Of a DNA stretch of 7,203 nucleotides, positions 1-7,045 are shown one piece after another. The position numbers were made by a program, and so were the translations under genes. Under the pieces are notes generated by a model, which made no database searches, was not told the DNA's origin, and was given only the letters and a program-made list of their open reading frames with translations. The stretch comes from an uncultured Lachnospiraceae bacterium. Its GTDB lineage: Bacteria > Bacillota > Clostridia > Lachnospirales > Lachnospiraceae. The stretch is from the NCBI GenBank assembly GCA_900551235.1, contig URUU01000065.1, positions 1 to 7,203 on the forward strand, written 5' to 3'. Each line of letters opens with the position of its first letter. Position 1 is the stretch's first letter.

Positions 1-3000
1 CATAAAATGCTTCAATCTGTGCCTGTTCACTGCTCAGGCCTTTCTCTTCCATCTGCACGATCGCCATCATCATACGGTTGTAATCATGTGGGATGATCTT
101 CTTGAATTTCGGCAGATATTCTTCAAAATGATTCAGGATTTCTTTTCCTTTTGCAGAATTGGTGTATGCCGTATGTTCTGCGATCATATCTTTTAATTCC
201 TGCACATCGTATTTATTGCCAAGTTTTTCAACGGATACCATCTGCTTGTTGACTTTTGTATACAGATCGTTGTTTTCATCCAGTACATAGGCAACTCCGC
301 CGCTCATACCGGCTGCAAAATTTTTGCCGACTTTTCCGATGACAACGACACGTCCGCCCGTCATATATTCACATCCGTGGTCCCCGACACCTTCTACTAC
401 TGCTTTTGCACCGGAATTCCGCACGCAGAAACGTTCTCCGGCAACACCGTTGATATAGGCTTCTCCGCTTGTCGCACCGTACAGTGCCACGTTTCCGATG
501 ATAATGTTTTCATCTTCTTTGAATTTTACACCGGTTGGTGGGTAAACGATCAGTTTTCCGCCGGATAACCCTTTTCCGAAATAGTCGTTGCTGTCGCCGA
601 CCAGCTCCAGTGTCAGTCCTTTCGGGATAAAGGCTCCGAAACTCTGTCCGCCTGCACCTTTACATTTCACAGTGTAGGTATCTTCATCCAGCGTATCCCC
701 GTAACGTTTTGTGATCTCGGCACCAAACTGTGTACCAAATGCACGGTTGATATTGGTAACATCGACTTCGATACTCCGCTTCTGTTTTTTCTCCAGAGAA
801 GCTTTCAGTTTTTTCATCAGGATGGTCTGATCCACGGTCTCTTCCAGTTTGAAATCATATACCTGAGAAGGATCGAAAGTCACTTTCATGCCTTTGCCTG
901 TATATGGATTCTCCAGAATACGGCTCAAATCTACTTTTGCTGCGTTTACATTTGCAGCATGTTCTTTCTTTTTCAGCAGTTCGCTGTGTCCAACCATCTC
1001 ATCGACGGTGCAGAATCCCAGTTTTGCCATGTATTCACGAAGTTCCTGTGCAATGAACCTCATAAAGTTTTCCACGTACTCCGGTTTGCCGCGGAAACGT
1101 TTTCTCAGCTCCGGATTCTGCGTTGCCACGCCGACCGGGCAGGTATCCAGGTTGCAGACACGCATCATCACACATCCCATGGTGATCAGCGGAGCCGTTG
1201 CAAAACCGAATTCTTCTGCTCCAAGCAGTGCAGCGATCGCTACATCACGGCCGCTCATCAGTTTTCCGTCTGTCTCGATGCGGACTTTATTTCGCAGTCC
1301 GTTCATGATCAGTGTCTGGTGTGTTTCTGCAAGTCCGAGTTCCCACGGAAGTCCTGCGTTGTGGATGGAGCTTCTCGGTGCAGCTCCGGTACCTCCGTCA
1401 TAACCGGAGATCAGTACAACCTGTGCTCCTGCTTTTGCAACACCGGCTGCGACCGTTCCGACACCGGCTTCGGATACCAGTTTGACGGAAATTCTTGCAT
1501 CTTTGTTTGCATTTTTCAGATCATAGATCAGCTCTGCCAGGTCCTCGATTGAATAAATATCGTGATGAGGCGGTGGTGAGATCAGACTCACGCCCGGTGT
1601 AGAATGTCTGGTCTTTGCGATCCACGGATAAACTTTTCCGCCCGGCAGATGACCGCCTTCCCCAGGTTTTGCCCCCTGTGCCATCTTGATCTGGATTTCC
1701 TGTGCACTGACCAGATATTTGGAAGTAACACCGAAACGTCCGGATGCAACCTGTTTGATCGCAGAACAACAGTTCCTGTTCGGATCGGTAACGATCATAC
1801 GTTCCAGATCTTCGCCACCCTCACCGCTGTTTGATTTACCGTGCAGACGGTTCATGGCGATCGCCAGTGTCTCATGTGCTTCCTGAGAAATGGAACCATA
1901 GGACATTGCTCCGGTCTTAAATCGTTTCACAATGGATTCTACACTCTCTACTTTTTCGATCGGCACACCTTTTTCCGGATAATCAAAATCCATCAGGCTT
2001 CGCAGATAACCGGTCTCTTCTTTGTCTACCAGATCGGTGTACTGTTTAAACAGGTTGTAATCGCCTCTCCAGGTGGACTGCTGCAGCAGATGGATGGTCT
2101 GAGGATTGTAACGGTGATGCTCTCCGGCACTTCTCATTTTATGTCTTCCGATACTGTACAGGGTCTCATCCACATCCAGTCCCAGCGGATCAAATGCTCC
2201 GGAATGCAGCTTGTCGGTCTCTTCTGCGATGTCTTTCATCGTGATACCGCCGACACGGCTGACGGTGTTTGTGAAATATTTATCGATTACTTCTTTATCA
2301 ATACCGATTGCCTCAAAGATCTGTGATCCCTGATAAGACTGGATCGTGGAAATTCCCATTTTGGAAGCGATTTTTACGATTCCGCTAAGGACAGCCTGAT
2401 TGTAATCTTCCACTGCTGCGTAATAATCTTTATCCAGCATCCTGCTGTCGATCAGTTGATGGATCGTATCCAGTGCAAGATATGGATTGATCGCACTTGC
2501 GCCATAACCGAGCAGAGTTGCAAAATGATGTACTTCTCTTGGCTCGCCGGATTCCAGGACAATTGCCAGTGATGTTCTCTTTTTCGTCTTTACAAGGTGC
2601 TGATGCACAGCGGAAACCGCCAGCAGCGACGGGATCGGCACACGGTTTTCATCTACACCGCGGTCTGTCAGGATCAGGATATTCGCTCCGTCTCTGTGTG
2701 CTCTGTCTACCTCGACAAACAGATAATCAATGGCTTTTTCCAGGCTTGTGTTCTTATAATAGGTGATCGGGATCTCGGCTACTTTAAAGCCTTCAACATC
2801 CAGATTTTTGATCTTCAGCATATCAGTGTTGGTCAGGATCGGATTGTTAATCTTCAGCACCTGACAGTTCTTCGCCTCTTCCTGAAGCAGATTGCCGTCC
2901 TCACCGATATAAATAGTAGTGGAAGTTACCACTTCTTCACGGATCGCATCGATCGGCGGGTTCGTCACCTGTGCAAACAGTTGTTTGAAATAATTGAACA

Positions 3001-4537
3001 GCGGCACATGGCTCTCAGAGAGAACCGCCAGCGGTGTGTCAATACCCATGGAAGCAATGCCTTCTGCACCGTTCTTTGCCATATTTAAAATAGAAGTACG
3101 GTATTCTTCGTAAGTATAGCCAAACGCTTTCTGCAGTTTTACACGTTCTTCATTGCTGTACTCTTCCACACGTTTGTTCGGAATCTTCAGATCTGAAAGA
3201 TTTACCAGATAACGATCCAGCCACTCACCATACGGCTGTTTTCTTGCATAACTTTCTTTCAGCTCATCGTCATCGATCACTCTTCCCTGTATAGTATCCA
3301 CCAGCAGCATTTTGCCTGGATGCAGTCTTTCTTTGAGTACGATCCTGGTCGGGTCAATATCCAGCACACCGACCTCAGAAGATAAGATCAGGTATCCATC
3401 GTCAGTGATATAGTATCTGGAAGGACGCAGGCCATTGCGGTCAAGCACCGCTCCCACCACATCTCCGTCGCTGAACAGGATCGAAGCCGGTCCGTCCCAC
3501 GGCTCCATCATTGTTGCATGATACTGATAAAAATCTTTTTTGCTCTGGCTCATGGTTTTGTTGTTTGCCCATGGTTCCGGAATCGTGATCATCACAGCCA
3601 GCGGCAGATCCATACCGCTCATCACCATAAATTCCAGAGTATTGTCAAGCATTGCCGAGTCTGAGCCGGAAGTGTTGACAACCGGCAGAACTTTCTGCAG
3701 CTCTCCTTTGAAATGTTCGGAGAACATCGTCTCTTCGCGGGCAAGCATCTTGTCAGCATTTCCGCGGATCGTGTTGATCTCACCGTTGTGTACGATAAAG
3801 CGGTTCGGATGTGCTCTCTCCCAGCTTGGGTTGGTATTGGTACTGAAACGGGAGTGTACGATTGCGATCGCAGATTCATAATCTGCATCCTGCAGATCAC
3901 AAAAGAAAGTGCGAAGCTGTCCTACCAGAAACATACCTTTGTATACGATTGTTCTGCTTGAGAGAGAAACCACATAAGAATTGTCATTGCTCTGTTCAAA
4001 CACACGTCTTACTACATACAGTCTGCGGTCAAAATCAATTCCCTTTGCCAGATGTTTTGGTTTTGCCACAAATCCCTGCATAATACATGGCATACATTCC
4101 AGTGCTTTGTGTCCGAGAACTTCCGGAACAACCGGAACTTCTCTCCATCCTAAAAATTCAAGACCTTCTTTTTCTACGATGATCTCAAACATTTTCTTCG
4201 CCTGGTTCTTTTTCAGTTCATCCTGAGGGAAAAAGAACATACCAATTCCGTATTCTCTCTCAGAACCTAAAAAGATGCCGAGGGATTTACAGGTTTTGGA
4301 GAAGAATTTGTGTGAAATCTGAAGCATGATTCCTACACCATCACCTGTTTTTCCTTCGGCATCTTTGCCAGCTCTATGTTCTAAATTTTCTACTATCTTT
4401 AATGCGTTTTCGACGGTTCCGTGGGATTTGACACCCTTAATGTTTACAACTGCTCCTATACCGCAGTTATCGTGTTCAAATTCCGGCTGATACAGCCCAG
4501 GAGTCTGAACGGCTTCGTTCAATTTTGCTGTACTCAT
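1..4537 (-). CDS. gltB: Glutamate synthase large subunit GltB (3' end cut by window edge)
   Basis: Cytoplasmic iron-sulfur flavoenzyme. It takes ammonia from glutamine in an N-terminal glutaminase site and channels it to 2-oxoglutarate at an FMN site, making glutamate; it normally works with the small subunit GltD, which would lie beyond the left edge if linked. Seen: ATG at 4537 preceded by AAGGAAAG; 24-residue propeptide, then nucleophile Cys25 (DNCGIG); glutaminase motifs HSRFSTNT (from His228) and HNGEINT (His250-Thr256); a central linking domain, roughly 470-780; FMN-domain start GAMSYGS (876-882); KPGEGGHLPGGKV near 959; 3Fe-4S cysteines Cys1122, Cys1128 and Cys1133 in C-x5-C-x4-C; glycine-rich GXGXG beta-helix at about 1270-1480. 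1512 complete codons are visible, ending IEAFY, against a usual 1500-1530, so only a few codons are probably missing. No frameshift seen. Whether electrons come from NADPH via GltD or from ferredoxin cannot be read here. Confidence 0.97.
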   Translation of the reverse strand, partial: MSTAKLNEAVQTPGLYQPEFEHDNCGIGAVVNIKGVKSHGTVENALKIVENLEHRAGKDAEGKTGDGVGIMLQISHKFFSKTCKSLGIFLGSEREYGIGMFFFPQDELKKNQAKKMFEIIVEKEGLEFLGWREVPVVPEVLGHKALECMPCIMQGFVAKPKHLAKGIDFDRRLYVVRRVFEQSNDNSYVVSLSSRTIVYKGMFLVGQLRTFFCDLQDADYESAIAIVHSRFSTNTNPSWERAHPNRFIVHNGEINTIRGNADKMLAREETMFSEHFKGELQKVLPVVNTSGSDSAMLDNTLEFMVMSGMDLPLAVMITIPEPWANNKTMSQSKKDFYQYHATMMEPWDGPASILFSDGDVVGAVLDRNGLRPSRYYITDDGYLILSSEVGVLDIDPTRIVLKERLHPGKMLLVDTIQGRVIDDDELKESYARKQPYGEWLDRYLVNLSDLKIPNKRVEEYSNEERVKLQKAFGYTYEEYRTSILNMAKNGAEGIASMGIDTPLAVLSESHVPLFNYFKQLFAQVTNPPIDAIREEVVTSTTIYIGEDGNLLQEEAKNCQVLKINNPILTNTDMLKIKNLDVEGFKVAEIPITYYKNTSLEKAIDYLFVEVDRAHRDGANILILTDRGVDENRVPIPSLLAVSAVHQHLVKTKKRTSLAIVLESGEPREVHHFATLLGYGASAINPYLALDTIHQLIDSRMLDKDYYAAVEDYNQAVLSGIVKIASKMGISTIQSYQGSQIFEAIGIDKEVIDKYFTNTVSRVGGITMKDIAEETDKLHSGAFDPLGLDVDETLYSIGRHKMRSAGEHHRYNPQTIHLLQQSTWRGDYNLFKQYTDLVDKEETGYLRSLMDFDYPEKGVPIEKVESVESIVKRFKTGAMSYGSISQEAHETLAIAMNRLHGKSNSGEGGEDLERMIVTDPNRNCCSAIKQVASGRFGVTSKYLVSAQEIQIKMAQGAKPGEGGHLPGGKVYPWIAKTRHSTPGVSLISPPPHHDIYSIEDLAELIYDLKNANKDARISVKLVSEAGVGTVAAGVAKAGAQVVLISGYDGGTGAAPRSSIHNAGLPWELGLAETHQTLIMNGLRNKVRIETDGKLMSGRDVAIAALLGAEEFGFATAPLITMGCVMMRVCNLDTCPVGVATQNPELRKRFRGKPEYVENFMRFIAQELREYMAKLGFCTVDEMVGHSELLKKKEHAANVNAAKVDLSRILENPYTGKGMKVTFDPSQVYDFKLEETVDQTILMKKLKASLEKKQKRSIEVDVTNINRAFGTQFGAEITKRYGDTLDEDTYTVKCKGAGGQSFGAFIPKGLTLELVGDSNDYFGKGLSGGKLIVYPPTGVKFKEDENIIIGNVALYGATSGEAYINGVAGERFCVRNSGAKAVVEGVGDHGCEYMTGGRVVVIGKVGKNFAAGMSGGVAYVLDENNDLYTKVNKQMVSVEKLGNKYDVQELKDMIAEHTAYTNSAKGKEILNHFEEYLPKFKKIIPHDYNRMMMAIVQMEEKGLSSEQAQIEAFY

Positions 4538-4550
4538 ACGTCTTTCCTTT
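4538..4550 (-). promoter_or_regulatory. Ribosome binding site of gltB
   Basis: Read on the minus strand, the 13 bases before the ATG contain AAGGAAAG, about 5-8 bases from the start codon. This is a good Shine-Dalgarno match. It fixes the start at 4537, which also gives the normal short propeptide before the catalytic Cys25. Confidence 0.7.
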
Positions 4551-4581
4551 CTTAAGTTGTAATATTTCAAAGTTTGCAATG

Positions 4582-4610
4582 ACTATACACCTATTTTTTT
4601 CATTTGTAAA
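4582..4610 (-). promoter_or_regulatory. Sigma-A-type promoter of gltB
   Basis: On the minus strand TTTACA (4610-4605, five of six to the -35 consensus) is followed after exactly 17 bases by TATAGT (4587-4582, five of six to the -10 consensus). Transcription would start near 4575 and give a leader of about 38 bases containing the gltB ribosome binding site. I see no riboswitch or attenuator in such a short leader. Confidence 0.7.
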
Positions 4611-4629
4611 GACGTATTTTTCTTTAAAT

Positions 4630-4646
4630 TGTCAGATTATATGTCA
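4630..4646 (-). repeat. Direct repeat of TGACA upstream of the gltB promoter
   Basis: Two identical TGACA blocks (TGTCA on the plus strand, 4630-4634 and 4642-4646) lie 12 bases apart, start to start. They also sit inside a loose AATTG/CAATT inverted pair (4627-4631 and 4645-4649). They fall about 55-70 bases upstream of the predicted transcription start, where activators often bind. No regulator can be named from this, and the match is short enough to be chance. Confidence 0.3.
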
Positions 4647-4811
4647 ATTCCATTTTAAAATCATATTTTTTTGTTTTTTCTTAATTATTTTTTCATTTGT
4701 TCCTTTGTTTTTTTAATTGTGTCTGTTTTGTTTTTCAAGTAAATTTCAAAAATACATATAACATTCTTCTGTGCACCTCTGTCATCCATCAAAAACTTCT
4801 GTCTGATATAT

Positions 4812-5426
4812 CTAAATTGCACTCAGTAATACTGTCATCAGATTAGAAGCTGCATGAAACAGAATCGGTACTCTCAAATCTTCAAAATGATGGTAAAGCA
4901 GATTCAGGATAATCCCCATCAGAAATGCAAACAATCCCTGAATGATATTTCCATGATAAAGTGCAAAGATTGCCGCTCCAAGAAGTACTGCCTGCCTTAC
5001 CGAAAGATATCTCTCCAGTTTCTGATATACAAGTCCGCGAAAAACCAGTTCTTCTGTAATCGGAACAGCAATTCCCATCCCAAATATCTGAAAAATCATC
5101 CGTCCGGAAAGCAATGCGTCCTGTGCTTCATTTGAAATCCCCTGATCTGCCACTATCCAGGACAGAAGTGCTGAAAACAGAAAATTTAATCCCACTGCTG
5201 CCAGGATCGTTTCCAACACTACATACCAGGTTATCTTCTTTTTCTGTTTTGGCCACAATGTTTCTTCTTTGTGATAAAAATACAAAAACAGTGGCATCGT
5301 AAGAACCGCTGCCAGCGTTGTTCGCAGTGCAGCATCTTTCAATCCCGTCATTGCCATAACCTGCAATGCCAGAAAATGAACCAGTATCGGAAAAACAGTA
5401 TCTATGATTTTATATTCCAAGTTCAT
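4812..5426 (-). CDS. CPBP-family intramembrane metalloprotease (Abi/CAAX protease type)
   Basis: Multi-pass membrane protein of about 204 residues with the three motifs of the CPBP family (type II CAAX prenyl endopeptidase-like). Numbered from the ATG at 5426: motif 1 EELVFRG (Glu125, Glu126, Arg130), motif 2 FALYH (Phe154, His158) and motif 3 HAASN (His191, Asn195). All expected catalytic or metal-site residues are present. Hydrophobic segments near 8-28, 36-52, 68-92, 110-124, 144-158, 160-178 and 185-203 fit a polytopic membrane fold. Known members range from CAAX processing in eukaryotes to bacteriocin immunity and membrane signalling in Bacillota; the substrate here is unknown. It starts about 30 bases after the HipA-like gene ends, so co-transcription is likely. 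The start is uncertain: the Shine-Dalgarno GAGGTG directly abuts this ATG, and GTG at 5429 or TTG at 5420 are alternatives. Confidence 0.9.
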   Translation of the reverse strand: MNLEYKIIDTVFPILVHFLALQVMAMTGLKDAALRTTLAAVLTMPLFLYFYHKEETLWPKQKKKITWYVVLETILAAVGLNFLFSALLSWIVADQGISNEAQDALLSGRMIFQIFGMGIAVPITEELVFRGLVYQKLERYLSVRQAVLLGAAIFALYHGNIIQGLFAFLMGIILNLLYHHFEDLRVPILFHAASNLMTVLLSAI

Positions 5427-5435
5427 CACCTCTTA
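5422..5435 (-). promoter_or_regulatory. Ribosome binding site overlapping the candidate starts of the CPBP gene
   Basis: Minus-strand AAGAGGTGATG is a strong match to the 16S rRNA 3' end, but the GTG and ATG candidate starts lie inside it. The first start codon at normal distance is the TTG at 5420-5418, six bases beyond GAGGTG. The true start may therefore be this TTG, which would shorten the protein by two residues relative to the ATG. Confidence 0.5.
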
Positions 5436-5446
5436 AGTTTTGAACC

Positions 5447-5475
5447 ATCATAGCATATTTTATCTTTTCGTACAA
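5447..5475 (-). promoter_or_regulatory. Possible weak internal promoter for the CPBP gene
   Basis: On the minus strand TATGAT (5452-5447, five of six to the -10 consensus) lies 17 bases after TTGTAC (5475-5470, only three of six to the -35 consensus). It overlaps the last codons of the HipA-like gene. It could give the protease gene some independent expression, but the -35 is poor and read-through from upstream is the simpler explanation. Confidence 0.25.
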
Positions 5476-6215
5476 TCTCCCCTGTCGTATTTTTTCAGTT
5501 CCTCTAATCTTGCAAAAAACATGTCTTTCCACTGCGGTGCATCCCGAAACATTTCTTCCCTGATCTCACAGATCTGATTCATTCCAATCTCACGTACCGC
5601 ATCAATCGCTGCTTCACGCTGTGTCTGCCGTTTCGGCAATACCGTCTGACAGTTTGCCCCGTCCATGGTATCATAACTTTCAAAGCTCTTATTCAGATCC
5701 ATAATCGGATACAGCGAAAGATATTCATTTGTCTGATTGTCAACCAGAAATCCCCAGTTTTCCGGATGGCGGTCTGTATTTCCGATCAGGTAATCCAGAA
5801 TGTTCATCCCATAATATGTCTTTTTATCTACACGGATACATTCTTCCAGAACATCAAGATCATGATTCACAGCATAAATCTGAAATGCCATCTTCGAAAC
5901 CATAGAATACCGTTTTGATGTTACAATCCTGCTTGCACTTACCTTTTCCCCATCATAAAAATCTTCCTGATATGCCACCTGCTTAAAATCAAAACACTGA
6001 CTGATCCGACTTGCAAGTACTTCTCTTTTTACCGTTTCTTCGTCGCCATCCTTCAGTAAAACAAACGTATCCCCTTTTCGAATCCATGCTTTGGGGAAAC
6101 AACCTCTGGTAGACAAATCCGGTGCAAGCTCCTGATTTGTCACCGTCATCGACTTTCCCCGTAAGGAAAGTTCCACTACCGCCTCATTCAGAGAGTTATC
6201 ATACAGAGTTATCAT
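5460..6215 (-). CDS. C-terminal kinase core of the HipA-like protein (251 residues, frameshifted half)
   Basis: HipA and its relatives are Ser/Thr kinases with a PI3K-like fold; E. coli HipA phosphorylates glutamyl-tRNA synthetase. Residues expected for catalysis are visible: Lys55 in FVLLKDG (nucleotide-binding lysine), Glu65 in VKREVLASR (likely its salt-bridge partner), GNTDRHPENWGF with Asp148 and Asn153 (catalytic loop), and Asp173 in PIMDLNKSF (metal-binding aspartate). The C terminus after about 200 is helical and charged. The ATG at 6215 lies within the duplicated 13-base unit, and no clear Shine-Dalgarno precedes it. If translated, it would depend on re-initiation by ribosomes ending at 6199 in the preceding frame, which it overlaps by 17 bases. 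Residues 1-8 are an artefact of the duplication, and true homology should start near Leu4. Ends 30 bases before the protease gene. Confidence 0.75.
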   Translation of the reverse strand: MITLYDNSLNEAVVELSLRGKSMTVTNQELAPDLSTRGCFPKAWIRKGDTFVLLKDGDEETVKREVLASRISQCFDFKQVAYQEDFYDGEKVSASRIVTSKRYSMVSKMAFQIYAVNHDLDVLEECIRVDKKTYYGMNILDYLIGNTDRHPENWGFLVDNQTNEYLSLYPIMDLNKSFESYDTMDGANCQTVLPKRQTQREAAIDAVREIGMNQICEIREEMFRDAPQWKDMFFARLEELKKYDRGDCTKR

Positions 6216-6220
6216 ACAGA
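6192..6220. repeat. 13-base tandem duplication within the HipA-like gene
   Basis: The 13-base unit AGTTATCATACAG is present twice in direct succession (6194-6206 and 6207-6219), with period-13 identity running from 6192 to 6220, about 2.2 copies. Because 13 is not a multiple of three, it shifts the reading frame by one base. It is perfect, which fits a recent event. Replication slippage could remove or add a copy. Confidence 0.95.
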
Positions 6221-6651
6221 TTTATCTCATCATACGATATCATTTCTTCTTTTTCTTTTACCCAATACAGATCTGTAAGCGATACACAATGATAAGAAAG
6301 GGAAATTTTTGCACGGTCCCGGTCTGTGATTGCCTGTGCCATTCCAATACTGTTCAGAATCTCTTTCGCATATTTACGATCCAGTGAAAGTACTCTGGAT
6401 GCACACCAGTGATTAAAATTATCTATATTATTAAGCTGGATTTCAAAATCTCTTCCTTCTTCCAGATAAAGATCATATGGGAGAAATTTTTCATCATAAA
6501 TAAGCGCCTGACCGTTTGTTGTAATCTCAGCAACTTTTCTCTCCCCATGCAGTATCTCATAACACAACGTTTTCTTCCGTTTTGCCTGATAAGATACGGT
6601 CTCCTCATTCAGTTCAATCTCTATCGCACCCTGTAATAAATAATCACTCAC
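6199..6651 (-). CDS. N-terminal domain of the HipA-like protein (150 residues, frameshifted half)
   Basis: Forms the N-terminal domain of the split protein and ends at a TGA (6201-6199) created by the duplication. The sequence starts VSDYLLQGAIEIELNEE, a beta-rich stretch; residues 79-130 (NFNHWCASRVLSLDRKYAKEIL and SLTDLYWVKE) are mostly helical and lead into the kinase core in intact relatives. It has no catalytic motif of its own. Start choice: GTG at 6651 follows GGTGAG closely and lies four bases after the stop of the preceding gene, giving a natural MSDYLL start. The longer GTG at 6675 overlaps the preceding gene by 20 bases and has no ribosome binding site. Tight spacing suggests translational coupling to the small upstream protein. 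Confidence 0.7.
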   Translation of the reverse strand: MSDYLLQGAIEIELNEETVSYQAKRKKTLCYEILHGERKVAEITTNGQALIYDEKFLPYDLYLEEGRDFEIQLNNIDNFNHWCASRVLSLDRKYAKEILNSIGMAQAITDRDRAKISLSYHCVSLTDLYWVKEKEEMISYDEINLYDNSV

Positions 6652-6655
6652 ATTC

Positions 6656-7030
6656 TCACCATTCCTGCTGTTCACTATAAATCGTATATTCTACTTTTCG
6701 TGGCCGTACCTTCCCATTATCATCACCACACAGATAAGACCAGAACATAAAATACATCTTCTTTCCATCTATAACTCCAAGTTTTATCGGTTTCGTAAGT
6801 CCCGTGCCATCTGCTGAAAAGTTTTTGCAGATCAGTTCAATTTTTGTTTTGGATACTCTGGTTTCTATCTTTCTGGTTTCGGTATTATTTTCTTCAAACT
6901 GAAGCACAAGTGTAAATGCAAACGCATTATCCGCAGTAATATTCAGTCTGAGATCCCCATTTGTTTCAGCCAGAAACACCGTACCATGATCCAGAAGCTT
7001 CATGCCACCAGATGTCATTTTTATCTGCAT
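6656..7030 (-). CDS. Small beta-rich hypothetical protein, possibly DUF6864-like
   Basis: 124-residue soluble protein with no signal peptide, membrane segment or catalytic motif that I recognise. It alternates short hydrophobic and polar stretches typical of an all-beta fold (for example FAFTLVLQFEE, TKIELICKNF, KMYFMFWSYL, VEYTIYSEQ). The stretch NFSADGTGLTKPIKLGVIDGKKMYF resembles, from memory, the core of small DUF6864-type proteins (N-F-x5-GTG-x2-x-PI-x-LG-x-x-x-G-K-x-x-x). That link is tentative. Start: ATG at 7030 has GAGGTGA about six bases upstream. The in-frame ATG at 7054 coincides with the predicted transcription start and lacks a binding site, so it is less likely. The gene is first in the accessory set and ends four bases before the GTG of the HipA-like gene, which suggests a linked role such as partner or antidote, but nothing in its sequence proves it. 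Confidence 0.8.
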   Translation of the reverse strand: MQIKMTSGGMKLLDHGTVFLAETNGDLRLNITADNAFAFTLVLQFEENNTETRKIETRVSKTKIELICKNFSADGTGLTKPIKLGVIDGKKMYFMFWSYLCGDDNGKVRPRKVEYTIYSEQQEW

Positions 7031-7045
7031 ACCCTTCACCTCTCT
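7031..7045 (-). promoter_or_regulatory. Ribosome binding site deciding the start of the small protein
   Basis: Minus-strand AGAGGTGAAGGGT ends directly before the ATG at 7030, with GAGGTGA at normal spacing. This supports 7030 over the upstream ATG at 7054. Confidence 0.7.

Larger units (their letters stand above)
4538..4811. other. AT-rich intergenic region between gltB and the CPBP protease gene
   Basis: This gap holds the gltB ribosome binding site, promoter and upstream repeats. Farther out, from about 4666 to 4714, it is a strongly strand-biased stretch (T-rich on plus, A-rich on minus) with T runs at 4666-4672, 4674-4679, 4688-4693 and 4708-4714. No coding sequence is convincing here. 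I found no GC-rich hairpin followed by a T run on the minus strand after the upstream gene ends at 4812, so a terminator for that gene is not visible. Confidence 0.6.
5460..6651 (-). pseudogene. HipA-like kinase-fold protein gene split by a 13-base tandem duplication
   Basis: Two overlapping minus-strand frames (6651-6199 and 6215-5460) read as one protein interrupted by a frameshift. At the join, a 13-base unit occurs twice in tandem (6192-6220). As a result the peptide LYDNS appears at the end of the first frame (INLYDNSV, then stop) and again at the start of the second (MITLYDNSLNEA). Removing one copy gives a continuous frame through INLYDNSLNEAVVEL and a protein of about 392 residues, a normal size for HipA-like proteins. 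The family comparison is from memory: Clostridia proteins with the series LTD-WV, NLYDN, LSTxGCFPKAWIR, LLKDG, GNTDRHPENWGF and PIMD as a single chain. The biological partner or target of this family is not established. Whether the locus is dead, works as two pieces or switches by slippage cannot be decided here. Confidence 0.8.

Noticed and set aside
1521..3900. Minus-strand open frames inside gltB in a second frame (1521-1769 and 3622-3900)
   Set aside because: They overlap the gltB frame out of register and have low-complexity, non-family-like translations; gltB itself is continuous through both regions.
377..4226. Many plus-strand open frames opposite gltB (for example 888-1403, 959-1552, 1841-2326, 2597-3088, 3540-3881)
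   Set aside because: They lie antisense to a fully conserved gltB frame, overlap one another, have no recognisable domains, and their Ser/Cys/Phe-rich composition is what the complement of this coding sequence would give.
4627..4649. TnrA/GlnR box (TGTNAN7TNACA)
   Set aside because: The TGTCA blocks are direct rather than inverted repeats, so the second half-site does not match the consensus.
4525..4716. Plus-strand frame encoding a Phe-rich hydrophobic peptide
   Set aside because: It is the translation of the T-rich gltB upstream region, lacks a ribosome binding site, and overlaps the gltB promoter; its apparent membrane character comes from base composition.
4741..4755. CodY-like box upstream of gltB
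   Set aside because: The best alignment to AATTTTCWGAAAATT has about five mismatches in an AT-rich background, and it lies over 160 bases from the predicted transcription start.
4741..4811. Rho-independent terminator after the CPBP gene
   Set aside because: There is only a short imperfect pairing around GTGCAC and no T run on the minus strand; the nearby T runs are on the plus strand and do not follow a stem.
4854..5453. Plus-strand frames opposite the CPBP protease gene
   Set aside because: Antisense shadows of a gene whose three family motifs are intact on the minus strand.
6409..6636. Plus- and minus-strand alternate frames within the N-terminal half of the HipA-like gene (6409-6636 and 6423-6608)
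   Set aside because: They overlap the better-supported frame that joins the kinase core when the duplication is removed, and they have no supporting start site or domain.
5460..6651. Canonical hipBA toxin-antitoxin locus
   Set aside because: No helix-turn-helix HipB-type gene precedes the kinase; the upstream small protein looks all-beta and shows no DNA-binding motif.
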